From contig OZ220496.1 in NCBI GenBank assembly GCA_965116235.1, positions 2,852,001 to 2,916,000 of the forward strand: a DNA stretch of 64,000 nt, written 5' to 3'. Under the pieces are notes generated by a model. It was given only the letters and a program-made list of their open reading frames with translations. It ran no database searches and was not told the DNA's origin. The DNA is from MPNP01 sp965116235 (GTDB taxonomy: Bacteria > Pseudomonadota > Alphaproteobacteria > Rhodobacterales > Rhodobacteraceae). A program made the position numbers and the translations under genes. Positions 55,260-63,388 of this stretch are shown piece after piece; position 1 is the stretch's first letter, and each line of letters starts with the position of its first letter.

Positions 55260-57011
55260 TCAATTCTGGCTGACGAACTGCAACTGGGCCAATCGGGAAT
55301 ACATACCCTGCTCTGCCAACAGCTCGGCGTGGGTACCCTCCGCCATGACTTGACCCTTGTCCAGTACCATGATGCGGTCGGCAATTTGAACTGTCGCCAG
55401 CCGGTGAGCGATGATCACCATCGTGCATTTTCCTGCAAAGTGATTCAGGGCCTCTTGAACCCGCTTCTCACTATCGGCATCAAGGGATGACGTTGCTTCA
55501 TCCAGCAGCAAAATCGGCGCGTTTCTCAAAATGGCTCGAGCAATGGCTATGCGTTGCTTCTGTCCGCCGGACAAAAGCATGCCTCTTTCCCCAAGAAGAG
55601 TTTCGTATCCCTCAGGAAATTCACGGAGAAACTCGTGTGCACCACCCGCCTCGGCCGCTTCCTCGACCTCTTTGTCGGTCGCCTCAGGTCGACCGAATCG
55701 AATGTTTTCTCGAGCCGAGGCCGAAAAGATGACCGGATCTTGAGGCACCAAGGCCAGGAACCGACGGAAATCCTGCCGGCGCAGAGACTTTATGTCCATT
55801 CCATCAATGGCGACACGTCCTGATTGGGGATCAAAGAATCGAAGAATCAGTTGAAAAACCGACGACTTGCCGGCACCTGAAGGACCAACGATTGCAACTG
55901 TCTCATTAGGATTTATGTGAAAACTGACTTCATCGAGAGCCAGTGCCTCTGGTCGGTTCGGATAGCGAAAGCTGACATTGTTGAACTCCAGTCTTCCGGC
56001 GATGGTATCAGGCATGACAAGCGGGGTCTTGGGGTCTTGCACGGCATCCTGGACCTCTAGCAGGTCCACCAGCCTTTCTATGGCTCCAGAGGCTCTTAAA
56101 AGTTCACCCCAAACTTCAGTTAAGGAGGACACCGTGCCCCCAACCATAACAGAGTAAATGACGAATTGAGTCAGCTCACCAGCTGATAAGGTGCCATCGA
56201 TCACGTCTCTCACGCCGATCCAGATCACTAGTCCCACCGAGGAAAAGGCCAGTGAAATGATGAGCATGGTCATCAGTCCTCTGACCATGATTCTTTGATT
56301 GGCCGATTGGAGGTATGAATCGCTCAATTCGAAGAATCTTCGCTTGCTCAGTTCTTCATGGGTGTTGGCTTGTATGGCATTGACGGCAAGAAGAGCCTCG
56401 GAAACATTACCCGAGCCCTTGGCCATATGATCCTGATTGTCTCGGCTGAGTGACTTGAGATGTCGACTCAAGAAGAGTACCGGGACCAATACGATTGGTA
56501 CCAGTACCAACGTCATCATGGTCAGCTTGACACTTGTAACAAACAACATTGCCAAGCCCCCGGCCAACAGCAAGCAACTTCTCAGAGCGACCGAGAAGGA
56601 AGAACTGATTACGGTCAGGACCAGCGTCGTATCCGTGTTCAGCCGGGAAAGTATCTCACCGGTCATGACCTTTTCAAAAAATTCTTGGCTGAGACCGATA
56701 GTGTGGGCGAAAACTGCTTTTCGGATGTCCACAACGACTTTCTCGCCCAAGCGGGTTACAAGCGTATACCGCAAGGCGGAGCCCATGCCAAAGAGTATGG
56801 CAACAATGAGCCCATACAGCCCGTAGCGATCAAAATAGGTCAAATCGTCAGCGGCGATTCCGTCTATCATGAATCTTGCAACGAGGGGAAGAGCCAGCGC
56901 AAGGGAAGCTGTAACCACCAGCACGACCAACGCCATAACGCCGGAAAGCAGGTAGGGTTCAAGAAAGGGTACTAACTTGGTGAGCGGGCCAATGGACCGA
57001 GATGATTTAAT
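55260..57011 (-). CDS. MsbA-type ABC exporter (fused permease and ATPase)
   Basis: A half-transporter with an N-terminal membrane domain of six helices and a C-terminal ATPase: Walker A GPSGAGKSSVFQL, signature LLSGGQKQRIAIARAIL and Walker B ILLLDEATSSLDADSE are intact. It works as a dimer, probably flipping a lipid or exporting a hydrophobic compound. The first ATG (56936) lies inside the first helix. In frame upstream, the sequence SSRSIGPLTKLVPFLEPYLL has the usual look of this family's N-terminus, and the best start I can see is an ATT at 57011 preceded by AGGAG. With it the protein has 583 residues, the normal size. Confidence 0.87.
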   Translation of the reverse strand: MKSSRSIGPLTKLVPFLEPYLLSGVMALVVLVVTASLALALPLVARFMIDGIAADDLTYFDRYGLYGLIVAILFGMGSALRYTLVTRLGEKVVVDIRKAVFAHTIGLSQEFFEKVMTGEILSRLNTDTTLVLTVISSSFSVALRSCLLLAGGLAMLFVTSVKLTMMTLVLVPIVLVPVLFLSRHLKSLSRDNQDHMAKGSGNVSEALLAVNAIQANTHEELSKRRFFELSDSYLQSANQRIMVRGLMTMLIISLAFSSVGLVIWIGVRDVIDGTLSAGELTQFVIYSVMVGGTVSSLTEVWGELLRASGAIERLVDLLEVQDAVQDPKTPLVMPDTIAGRLEFNNVSFRYPNRPEALALDEVSFHINPNETVAIVGPSGAGKSSVFQLILRFFDPQSGRVAIDGMDIKSLRRQDFRRFLALVPQDPVIFSASARENIRFGRPEATDKEVEEAAEAGGAHEFLREFPEGYETLLGERGMLLSGGQKQRIAIARAILRNAPILLLDEATSSLDADSEKRVQEALNHFAGKCTMVIIAHRLATVQIADRIMVLDKGQVMAEGTHAELLAEQGMYSRLAQLQFVSQN

Positions 57012-57094
57012 TCTCTGTCTCCTGCAACCTTAACACATCAACCAAACCGTCGGACGGGCGAGGACCACGCCTCGCATCAACACTCAGGAAAAGT

Positions 57095-57168
57095 TGGAGC
57101 GGGTGATGGGAATCGAACCCACGTATTCAGCTTGGAAGGCTGCTGCTCTACCATTGAGCTACACCCGC
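57095..57168 (-). tRNA. tRNA-Gly (TCC)
   Basis: Complete tRNA with encoded CCA. The acceptor stem is GCGGGTG/CACCCGC, the D-arm GCTC/GAGC and the anticodon loop CTTCCAA region gives TCC. The T-arm GTGGG-TTCGATT-CCCAT is regular. Confidence 0.95.
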
Positions 57169-57249
57169 AGCGAGGCAAACTCATCGAGCCCCCGCAGTCC
57201 AGTGACCAAGATTACTCTTTTGCCAGACAGATTCAACCCGCTCGCCGAA

Positions 57250-57498
57250 TTATTCTTCCCGACCTAACCTCTTCAGGATAGCGTGTATGTCACTGGCAAC
57301 CTCCATTCCGTTCTCCAGAGCCAGGACATATGCCTGAGTGAGGAAGAAACAGCCCTCATCAATACGCTTCATGTGCAACTGATGCTGGCCCCAATCATAA
57401 TAGCAACGAGCCAATTCGGGATATTTTTCATCCTTAACAAGACTCAACACCTTCTTGTTGAGGCTGATAAAGCTGTCAGTACGCACCCCTTGCCTCAA
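57250..57498 (-). CDS. Small TPR-like conserved hypothetical protein
   Basis: An 82-residue, all-helical protein with ARCYYDWGQHQLHMKRIDEG and CFFLTQAYVLALENGMEVAS, which looks like two helix pairs of a tetratricopeptide-like fold. It ends LKRLGREE. I recall similar short proteins in other alphaproteobacteria but no function. It sits alone between tRNA-Gly and the Rieske oxygenase. Confidence 0.6.
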   Translation of the reverse strand: MRQGVRTDSFISLNKKVLSLVKDEKYPELARCYYDWGQHQLHMKRIDEGCFFLTQAYVLALENGMEVASDIHAILKRLGREE

Positions 57499-57536
57499 GC
57501 AGAATGATCGAACATGCCTTAAAAGGGAATGAACTT

Positions 57537-58700
57537 TTATTTGCCGGTACGATACGTGCAGATTTCATCTGCGACCCACTTGTGGAAGACATGCGTTGGG
57601 CTATCCATCACAGGGGAAAACTTGCCGCCATCAAAGTAGATGCCATGACGCCCCTTTTGCATCCCCTCAACCACAAACAGATCCTCTTCCAGCACTCCTC
57701 GCCATTGTTTGGAATTCTTTGCTATCAGGGTTACCAGATCCGGTCTGGTCTGAGGGTCAAAACTGTAGTAGATCTCGTTGCGCTCAATTGTCCGGTCGAG
57801 ACCCTGCGGAAGCAGAATGATCACATACCCGTGGTCTCGTTGGGCGGCAAGCATGACATTGGGAAACAGTACGATATATTCCGCTCCGGTATTCCAGAAA
57901 TCGCTCAAGCCCCGGAAATCAGGAAATTTTTCTCCGTCATCACCCTCAATCTGGCGATAAACTAGGGTGCCCTGCCCTGCAAAGTGACCCGGCTCCTCTA
58001 TATGGTAGTGGTCTTCAAGCCTGGAGTAGGAATTCAGCCCCGGATGAACCCAAGGAAGATGGTAGCTTTCGCAGTAGTTCTCGACTGCCAGTTTCCAGTT
58101 GCAAGCGACGTCAAAGGTGAAGGATGATACCGGGCCGCCGTGATATATCGGCTGTTCGTGTTCACGCCACCGGTAGAGCAATTGAGCGGCATATTCCCGA
58201 AAGGGCGGCGCATTGCCGGAGATATTGACGAAGACGATATCCCGCCAAATATGCGAATCAATCGGAATCAGACCGAGTTCTTCGCGAACGACATGACGGT
58301 CGATATTCATGCCGGGTCCGCCCACGTGAGGTGTCGCTCGCAACGAGCCGTCAAGATTATAGCTCCAACTGTGATAGGGGCAACGAATGGTTCCGCGCAA
58401 GTTGCATCGGCTCTCAACAAGAATCATGCCACGATGGCGACATGTGTTCTGAAAGACCCTCACTTCACCGTCATGGTCTCGAACGACCAGCAGCGGAAAT
58501 CCGGCAAACGTAACGGGTGATACATCACCTGGCTCGGGGACATCCGAGCCTAACCCGACACCTGCCCAGTTGTTGAATAACAGTGATTCTCTTTCTTCCT
58601 CGTGAATCACTTGGTCCGTATAGTGCGAGTTCGGCAACCCGCGTGCATTCTCAACGGGCTGTCGAACCATCCGCAAATCATTCCGCATATCTACGTTCAC
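57537..58700 (-). CDS. Rieske non-haem iron ring-hydroxylating oxygenase, alpha subunit
   Basis: A 387-residue oxygenase component. The Rieske [2Fe-2S] ligands are in CRHRGMILVESRC and CPYHSWSYNLDG (CxH and CxxH) near residues 87-110. The mononuclear iron site is in NYCESYHLPWVHPGL near residue 208, with the second histidine about five residues on. Similar enzymes hydroxylate or demethylate aromatic rings or quaternary amines and need a separate reductase, which is not adjacent. It may connect to the aromatic pathway at 21-30 kb, but that is speculation. Confidence 0.88.
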   Translation of the reverse strand: MNVDMRNDLRMVRQPVENARGLPNSHYTDQVIHEEERESLLFNNWAGVGLGSDVPEPGDVSPVTFAGFPLLVVRDHDGEVRVFQNTCRHRGMILVESRCNLRGTIRCPYHSWSYNLDGSLRATPHVGGPGMNIDRHVVREELGLIPIDSHIWRDIVFVNISGNAPPFREYAAQLLYRWREHEQPIYHGGPVSSFTFDVACNWKLAVENYCESYHLPWVHPGLNSYSRLEDHYHIEEPGHFAGQGTLVYRQIEGDDGEKFPDFRGLSDFWNTGAEYIVLFPNVMLAAQRDHGYVIILLPQGLDRTIERNEIYYSFDPQTRPDLVTLIAKNSKQWRGVLEEDLFVVEGMQKGRHGIYFDGGKFSPVMDSPTHVFHKWVADEICTYRTGK

Positions 58701-59018
58701 AATCGACCTCCCTCATGGTAAAACTCAAAAGACACATGATTTTCTGTGTGGTGGCGGTTCAAAATTCAAGATGAGATCAACCAAATCAGAAAATTCCATT
58801 CTAGGTGAAAACCGCCAGTTCATAAAGCCAAACCTGTTCACCGAAAAAAGATTCGGTTGGAGAATTACGGACCTGAAGCGGAGTACTCACAGTCTGCTTT
58901 GTGGCAAGGAGCATGTTCCACAAGAACTCATATCTCATGCAATTTTGCCAGAGGGCGCACTTCTGACATATGCTTCATTGCAATCAATCAAGAAAAACAA
59001 TCTGCATTAGAACTGAAT
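58701..59018. other. 318-bp stretch between the Rieske gene and the IS630 element
   Basis: A 79-codon plus-strand frame (58771-59010) ends just before the IS630 boundary but shows no family features. I do not call it a gene. The Rieske promoter should lie near 58700-58760. Confidence 0.35.
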
Positions 59019-60102
59019 CTAGTGGTTTGATTCAGTCATATGATGCCCATTTTTCCAGGACTGCACCCAGTCGTCTGACGACTTGCTCCATCGAAAGGGT
59101 CGCGCCGGATGCTCATTGTGATGGGCAATGAACCCTTCCACCGCTGCGATGCACTCCGCCAGCGAGTTGACGATGGCATGCTTGAGCCGTTGACGGGCCC
59201 GTTTCGAGACGAAGCCCTCCACCGCATTGGCCCATGACGCCGAGGTCGGCGTGAAGTGAAAGTGTCAGCGCGGGTGACCCGCTAGCCACTTCAAGATCGT
59301 GGCCGACTTGTGCGAGGACACATTGTCCAGAATGACATGAACATCCCTGTCGGCATCGAGGCCTTCGGCCACAGGGTCGAGAAAGGCGACGAAGTCCTCG
59401 GAGCGGTGGCGTTCGGTCATGCGGCCCGTGACGTGACCCGTGGCGACATCCAGGGCGGCCAGAAGGCCGGTGGTGCCATGGCGAACATAGTCATGGGTGC
59501 GGGTCGCGGCGTGTCCTGGGGTCATGGGCAAGGGCTTCGGGGTGCGTCCCAAGGCCTGGATCTGCGGCTTCTCGTCGATGGACAGCACGACCGCATGGTC
59601 CGGCGGGTTCACATACAGACCGACGACATCACGGATCTTCGGGGCAAAGGCGGGATCCCGTGAGACCTGGAAGGTCGACACCCGATGGGGGTACAGCCGG
59701 TGTCGGCGCAAAATGGTGCGCACGCTCGACATGGACACGCCCGTCTCGCGGGCCAGAGCCTTGAGCGTCCAGTAGCTCGCATGCTCGGGCGGTGGCTCCA
59801 TCGCCGTCTGAACCACCTCGGCCACCTTCTCCGGACTGATGGGAGCCCGACCGGGCGGGTCTTGTCCCGCCACAGACCGGCGATGCCTTCCGCCTGGAAA
59901 CGATCCCACCAACGCCACACGGTGAGCTTGGACACGCCGGTGCGACGCATGGTCTCGAACAGGCCATGGCCAGTGCCCAGCGTCAGGATGATGCAGGCTC
60001 GCCAGACATGCTTTTGAAGCGACTGCGGATGGTCGCGGACCTCTTCCAGGCGTTGGCGGTCGGCGGCGGACAGGATAACGGGGGACGGGTGGACTTGGCC
60101 AT
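59019..60102 (-). pseudogene. IS630 transposase with two frameshifts and one nonsense codon
   Basis: Starting at the ATG at 60102 (MAKSTRP), the transposase reads PVILSAADRQRLEEVRDHPQ in another frame, then VSKLTVWRWWDRFQAEGIAG (helix-turn-helix), then after a second shift SYWTLKALARETGVSMSSVR, VVLSIDEKPQIQALGRTP (first catalytic aspartate), DVHVILDNVSSHK (second aspartate) and, after an in-frame TGA at 59265, HFHFTPTSASWANAVEGFVS (catalytic glutamate). Both frameshifts need one extra C in short C runs. The element is probably inactive on its own. Confidence 0.8.
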
Positions 60103-60211
60103 GATCAGCTCCGTGTCAGTGGAATGAATGATCCAGTTATAAGTGTTGGCTGAAAATAGGGACGGATATCCAGCCAATAATAAGAACTGTTTGTTTCAAT
60201 TCAACCACTAG
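59019..60211 (-). mobile_element. IS630-family insertion sequence (1193 bp), degenerate
   Basis: Bounded by CTAGTGGTTTGATTC at 59019 and its inverted partner CTAGTGGTTGAATTG (reading inward from 60211). The CTAG ends include the TA that IS630 elements duplicate. The transposase stop codon lies within the left terminal CTAG. It has inserted into the 3' part of a gene that starts at 60442. The ends match those of the two MITEs in the window. Confidence 0.85.
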
Positions 60212-60442
60212 CAATGGGGGCAAGGCGCTTCCCTTTACCACTTGTTCGAGCGTTTCGATGTCGGTGGTCTCCAACTCCAACTCGCCGCAATTGAGATCGG
60301 AAGCGGTAAGCCCGGTCCACTCGGTATAAAGCGTCACCATGAAGGTCTGGAGCTTGAAATGCTTGTGCCAGATGAATTTCGGGCTTTCGCTCCCATCGCC
60401 GCTCTCAGGGGTTTTGACATATGCGTATTGATCAAGGCCCAT
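60212..60442 (-). pseudogene. Truncated hypothetical gene cut by IS630
   Basis: The frame starts at the ATG at 60442, preceded by AAGGAG, and reads MGLDQYAYVKTPESGDGSES, then KFIWHKHFKLQTFMVTLYTE and LELETTDIETLEQVV. Proteins starting MGLDQYAYV are known as hypotheticals in phage- and plasmid-related contexts. The reading frame runs into the IS630 end at 60211, so the C-terminus is lost. Function unknown. Confidence 0.6.
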
Positions 60443-60487
60443 GGTCCAACTCCTTTTCAAAGTGGGAGCGGAACGGTGTAATCGGGA

Positions 60488-60496
60488 GGGGGGGGG
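60488..60496 (-). repeat. G9 tract upstream of the truncated gene
   Basis: Nine G on the plus strand, about 46 bases upstream of the ATG at 60442. The gene has its own ribosome-binding site downstream of the tract, so a frame switch is unlikely. Confidence 0.6.
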
Positions 60497-60833
60497 CGTA
60501 CGGGAGGAACCGGATCTCTCCCGGGAGGCTGGCGCAGAACGCGACACCAGAGCCACTGTGCGGATTGCCGGCCAGATGGCCGGTGAACTCAGGATTGGAA
60601 ACCTACCAGCCGGATCAGAGCGGAGGCTCGGCTGACCGCTGGTTCAAGCGATCTCGGCTTCGCCCGCGATCTCATCCAAGACATGCCTGAAGGATCGTCT
60701 ACCGCATGGGCGGAGCGCCGCAAGACGGCTTCGGGCGCAGCCAAGAGCCTGGTCAGCGCCAAAGCGCTGACGCGACGAACCAATCACTTCTTAAAGCTGG
60801 ATCCACTGCACGACACATAGCCTATACTTAATT
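60497..60833. other. Gene-free stretch with a coding-like tail
   Basis: No complete gene. The plus-strand frame from about 60650 to 60822 reads FARDLIQDMPEGSSTAWAER and SAKALTRRTNHFLKLDPLHD before a stop. It looks like the end of a lost gene, but I cannot name it. Confidence 0.3.
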
Positions 60834-60876
60834 CACTTGTTGCACTTGTTGCACTTGTTGCATTTAGGCCTATATT
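60834..60876 (+). promoter_or_regulatory. Toxin-antitoxin promoter with three 9-bp iterons
   Basis: CACTTGTTG is repeated three times in direct tandem (60834-60860). A promoter overlaps the array: TTGCAC (60849-60854), 16 bp, TATATT (60871-60876). The iterons are the likely operator for the HTH antitoxin encoded 27 bases downstream, giving autorepression. Confidence 0.65.
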
Positions 60877-60902
60877 GAGGTTCGTAGCAAAGGAGATCGC
60901 AC

Positions 60903-61367
60903 ATGACCATGATGGCTCACCGGCAATTGCCCCCGAGTGCCAAGGAGGCCGCGATTGCGCGCACATCGGGGCAGCTCTTGTCGCGCTATGTGCGGAGCAA
61001 AGGGCCTCTCAAGCTACACGTCACCGATGAGGAGCAGGCCGAACTGATCGAACTGCCCGCAGGTGCCGTTGCGCTTCTCATGGATATCTTGGAAGCCATG
61101 GCGGCGGGGCAAGGGGTCACGATCATCCCAGAGAATGCTGAACTGACCACGGTTCAGGCTGCAGATGTGCTGAATGTCTCCCGCCCGTTCCTGATCAAGC
61201 TTCTGGATGGGCAGAAGATCCCGCACCGCAAGGTGGGCAAGCATCGCCGTATCCGGATGGAAGACGTGATGGCCTACAAGGCCTCCATCGATGCCGAGCG
61301 GGAAGGCGTGCTCGACCAGCTAGTGACCGAGGCACAAGAGCAGGATATGGGTTACGACAACCCATGA
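60903..61367 (+). CDS. Antitoxin with excisionase-type HTH domain
   Basis: A 154-residue protein. Residues about 75-130 form a MerR/excisionase-like winged helix: TTVQAADVLNVSRPFLIKLL and GKHRRIRMEDVMAYK. The first half is helical and probably dimerises. It is followed by a PIN-domain gene whose start overlaps by four bases. In this common type II module the HTH protein neutralises the PIN nuclease and represses its own promoter. The ATG is preceded by AAGGAG. Confidence 0.83.
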   Translation: MTMMAHRQLPPSAKEAAIARTSGQLLSRYVRSKGPLKLHVTDEEQAELIELPAGAVALLMDILEAMAAGQGVTIIPENAELTTVQAADVLNVSRPFLIKLLDGQKIPHRKVGKHRRIRMEDVMAYKASIDAEREGVLDQLVTEAQEQDMGYDNP

Positions 61368-61933
61368 GCCACTACACGGCGCTTCTCGATGCCAACGTTC
61401 TTTATCCGGCACTGATGCGCGACGTGTTCATGCAGCTCGCCTTAACCGATATCTTCAAGGCCAAATGGTCGAAAGACATCCACCGTGAGTGGATCGCCGC
61501 TCTGACGCGCAACGAGCCGCATCGGGATATCGCAGTACTCGAACGAACGCGAGATCTGATGAACAAGGCGACACGAGATTGCCTGGTTACTGACTATGAA
61601 GCTCTGATCCCTTCGCTTGATCTTCCCGACCCCAAAGACCTGCATGTCTTGGCGGCAGCGATCGTAGACAGATGCGATGTGATCGTGACACAGAATCTGA
61701 AGGATTTCCCCGAGAGCGCCCTCGAGCCCTACGGCATCGAAACGCTCCACCCGGACGACTTTCTCAGCAACCACCTCGCACTCGCACCAGATGTGTTTTG
61801 TTCAGCTCTCCGCAAGGTCCGCGCCCGCCTCAAGAATCCGCTCTACACAGCCGAAGACTACCTCTCAATCCTCACACATCAGGGATTGGTCGCAACGGCG
61901 GTGGAGTTGGAACAATTCAAGGAACTGATTTGA
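61364..61933 (+). CDS. PIN-domain ribonuclease toxin
   Basis: A 189-residue PIN-domain protein. It begins with the acidic strand ALLDANVLYPALMRDVFM, then KWSKDIHREWIAAL, and has the central PDPKDLHVLAAAIVDRCDVI and VTQNLKDFP, the PIN pattern of conserved aspartates and a threonine-asparagine pair. Such VapC-like toxins cleave tRNA or other RNA. The overlap with the antitoxin gene (ATGA) supports coupled translation. Confidence 0.85.
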   Translation: MSHYTALLDANVLYPALMRDVFMQLALTDIFKAKWSKDIHREWIAALTRNEPHRDIAVLERTRDLMNKATRDCLVTDYEALIPSLDLPDPKDLHVLAAAIVDRCDVIVTQNLKDFPESALEPYGIETLHPDDFLSNHLALAPDVFCSALRKVRARLKNPLYTAEDYLSILTHQGLVATAVELEQFKELI

Positions 61934-62028
61934 ACAGGGGGTTGGAAGCGGTCTTTCGCGGCATGCACCAACAAACCCTCCAAGAGCGGACTTCACAACC
62001 AGTTTGTATTCTTGACAGAATAAACCTT

Positions 62029-62749
62029 GGGGCTGGAGTAGCTAAGAACTAGTGTTTTGTGCATTTATACCAGGCACGTAGCTGTTTCAAGAGGTCTCCG
62101 TGGTTGCCGCCGTTGAAGCGCCACTCACATTCCTTGAGAAACCAGTAAAAATGGTCGGGTTTGATCCCGTTGTATTTGCGCAGGATCCGCTTGGCCTGGT
62201 TCCAGAAATTTTCAATTCCGTTGATGTGATTGCGGTCCTCAGCAAAGAGTTTGGAGTGGTTGATACGACGGTGATGAAAGGCGGAGACATCCCGGGCGTT
62301 ATAAGCCTTGAATGTGTCGGTATAGACAAGGCTGTCGGGCTCCACCTTCTCTTCAATGATGGGCACGAGCGTCTCGGTGCGGACGTTAGGAATGATGGCC
62401 GTATACACCTTGCCGCCCCGCTTCAGCAGCCCAAATACGGCGATCTTGCCACCGGCCCCGCGGCCCCGTTGGCCCTTGCGGACACCCCCAAAAGAACTGT
62501 CCTCCGCCTCCATCTCGCCACACAAGCGATAACTCGGCAACTTGCTGGCAACCCGCTGGCGCAGGCCCATGAAAAAGCGGATCGCGGTCTTCGGCTGGAC
62601 GCCAACAATCGCCGCCGCGGCCCGAGCCGTACTCCCCGCTACAAAATGTTCAATCAAGCGTCCTTGCTGACGCGGTGTCAGGCGACTTTTTCGGATGTAC
62701 ATCATAGCCATTATAGAACTCCGCAGAGTTCTTAGCTACTCCAGCCCCT
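62029..62749 (-). mobile_element. IS1595-family insertion sequence, apparently intact (721 bp)
   Basis: Perfect 22-bp terminal inverted repeats (62029-62050 and 62728-62749, outer end GGGGCTGGAGTAGC). The 8-bp sequence TAAACCTT occurs directly on both sides (62021-62028 and 62750-62757), the target duplication length expected for IS1595. With a full transposase frame it looks recently inserted and potentially mobile. Confidence 0.93.
62049..62711 (-). CDS. IS1595-family transposase (IS1016-like)
   Basis: A 220-residue transposase. A short N-terminal HTH segment (LTPRQQGRLIEHFVAGST then VGVQPKTAIRFFMGLRQ) precedes the ISXO2-like DDE domain: MEAEDSSFGGVRKGQRG, KVYTAIIPNVRTETLVPII, DSLVYTDTFKAYN, FHHRRINHSKLF and HINGIENFWNQAKRIL. 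No disruption is seen. The stop codon overlaps the left terminal repeat. Confidence 0.92.
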   Translation of the reverse strand: MAMMYIRKSRLTPRQQGRLIEHFVAGSTARAAAAIVGVQPKTAIRFFMGLRQRVASKLPSYRLCGEMEAEDSSFGGVRKGQRGRGAGGKIAVFGLLKRGGKVYTAIIPNVRTETLVPIIEEKVEPDSLVYTDTFKAYNARDVSAFHHRRINHSKLFAEDRNHINGIENFWNQAKRILRKYNGIKPDHFYWFLKECEWRFNGGNHGDLLKQLRAWYKCTKH

Positions 62750-62814
62750 AAACCTTAATTGAACGAGCGCGGTCACGTTGATAAAAAAGTCGGGGATTAT
62801 AACCTTGTCAAAGA

Positions 62815-63257
62815 GGCTTATAAAGATGAGTTGACACGATGATTTTTACTCAGTGGGAGTATTCTTAAAGCACGGTCTTGCGGGGGCAACTTCGGAAACC
62901 TTGGCTCGTGCCTTGGTTTGCTAGTGGTACGTGTAAAACAAAAGATTCCAATTCTGGTGCTGTGCAAGCAACTGTTTTCAATCGTTTCGACACCTTTGAT
63001 GATCGGGAACGAATCCCGACCACACCGAAGCCAAACTGACTCAATCATTCATATGAGGTATGACGCATGTTGATCTTACCAAGTCCTGAAACGAGGGTAT
63101 CAAATGATTAAAACAAACCACTAGGAGAATCGGTCCCAAACGGAAGATGGAGTCCATCGGGTCGTTCGTGCAAGGTCTAGCTGAAGAAGGCGGCGACCGA
63201 CCGGGCCCGCGCGACCGTGGTGTTAAAAATCATCGTGTCAACTCATCTTTATAAGCC
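62815..63257. repeat. Perfect 34-bp inverted repeat bounding a 443-bp segment
   Basis: The left arm (62815-62848) begins GGCTTATAAAGATGAG and the right arm (63224-63257) is its exact reverse complement. The segment holds MITE copy 2 and about 170 bp of other sequence, without a gene. No flanking target duplication is evident. It is probably a second small transposon type whose transposase lies elsewhere, or a relic. Confidence 0.8.
62921..63124 (-). mobile_element. MITE copy 2 (204 bp, IS630-type ends)
   Basis: Begins CTAGTGGT and ends ACCACTAG. In reverse complement it aligns along its full length with the MITE at 7275-7477. Its right end also matches the left end of the IS630 at 59019 over 29 bases with about five differences. 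It lies nested within the 34-bp inverted-repeat segment. Confidence 0.87.
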
Positions 63258-63314
63258 CCGACGGTAACGCTGACGTTAACGGCATGCATGTGCAAAAGTC
63301 CATCACCCGTCCCA

Positions 63315-63343
63315 TTGACAATCCGGATTGCTCTCCTTAATTC
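63315..63343 (+). promoter_or_regulatory. Putative sigma-70 promoter of AAA+ ATPase copy 3
   Basis: TTGACA (63315-63320), exactly 17 bp, TAATTC (63338-63343), with the ATG 46 bases further on. It has the same design as the promoters of copies 1 and 2. Confidence 0.6.
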
Positions 63344-63388
63344 CATGACCATGATGACAGCAATGCCGATTGGCCTGGACAGGCGATC

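Noticed and set aside
58771..59010. 79-codon plus-strand frame before the IS630
   Set aside because: No similarity to a known family and no sign that the IS cut it; coding status unclear.
59265..59267. In-frame TGA in the IS630 transposase as possible TGA-tryptophan recoding
   Set aside because: Many intact genes in the window end with TGA, often in ATGA overlaps, so TGA is a normal stop here.
60834..60860. 9-bp tandem repeats as a plasmid-type origin or CRISPR
   Set aside because: Only three short direct repeats overlapping a promoter; no spacers, no replication initiator gene and no cas genes.
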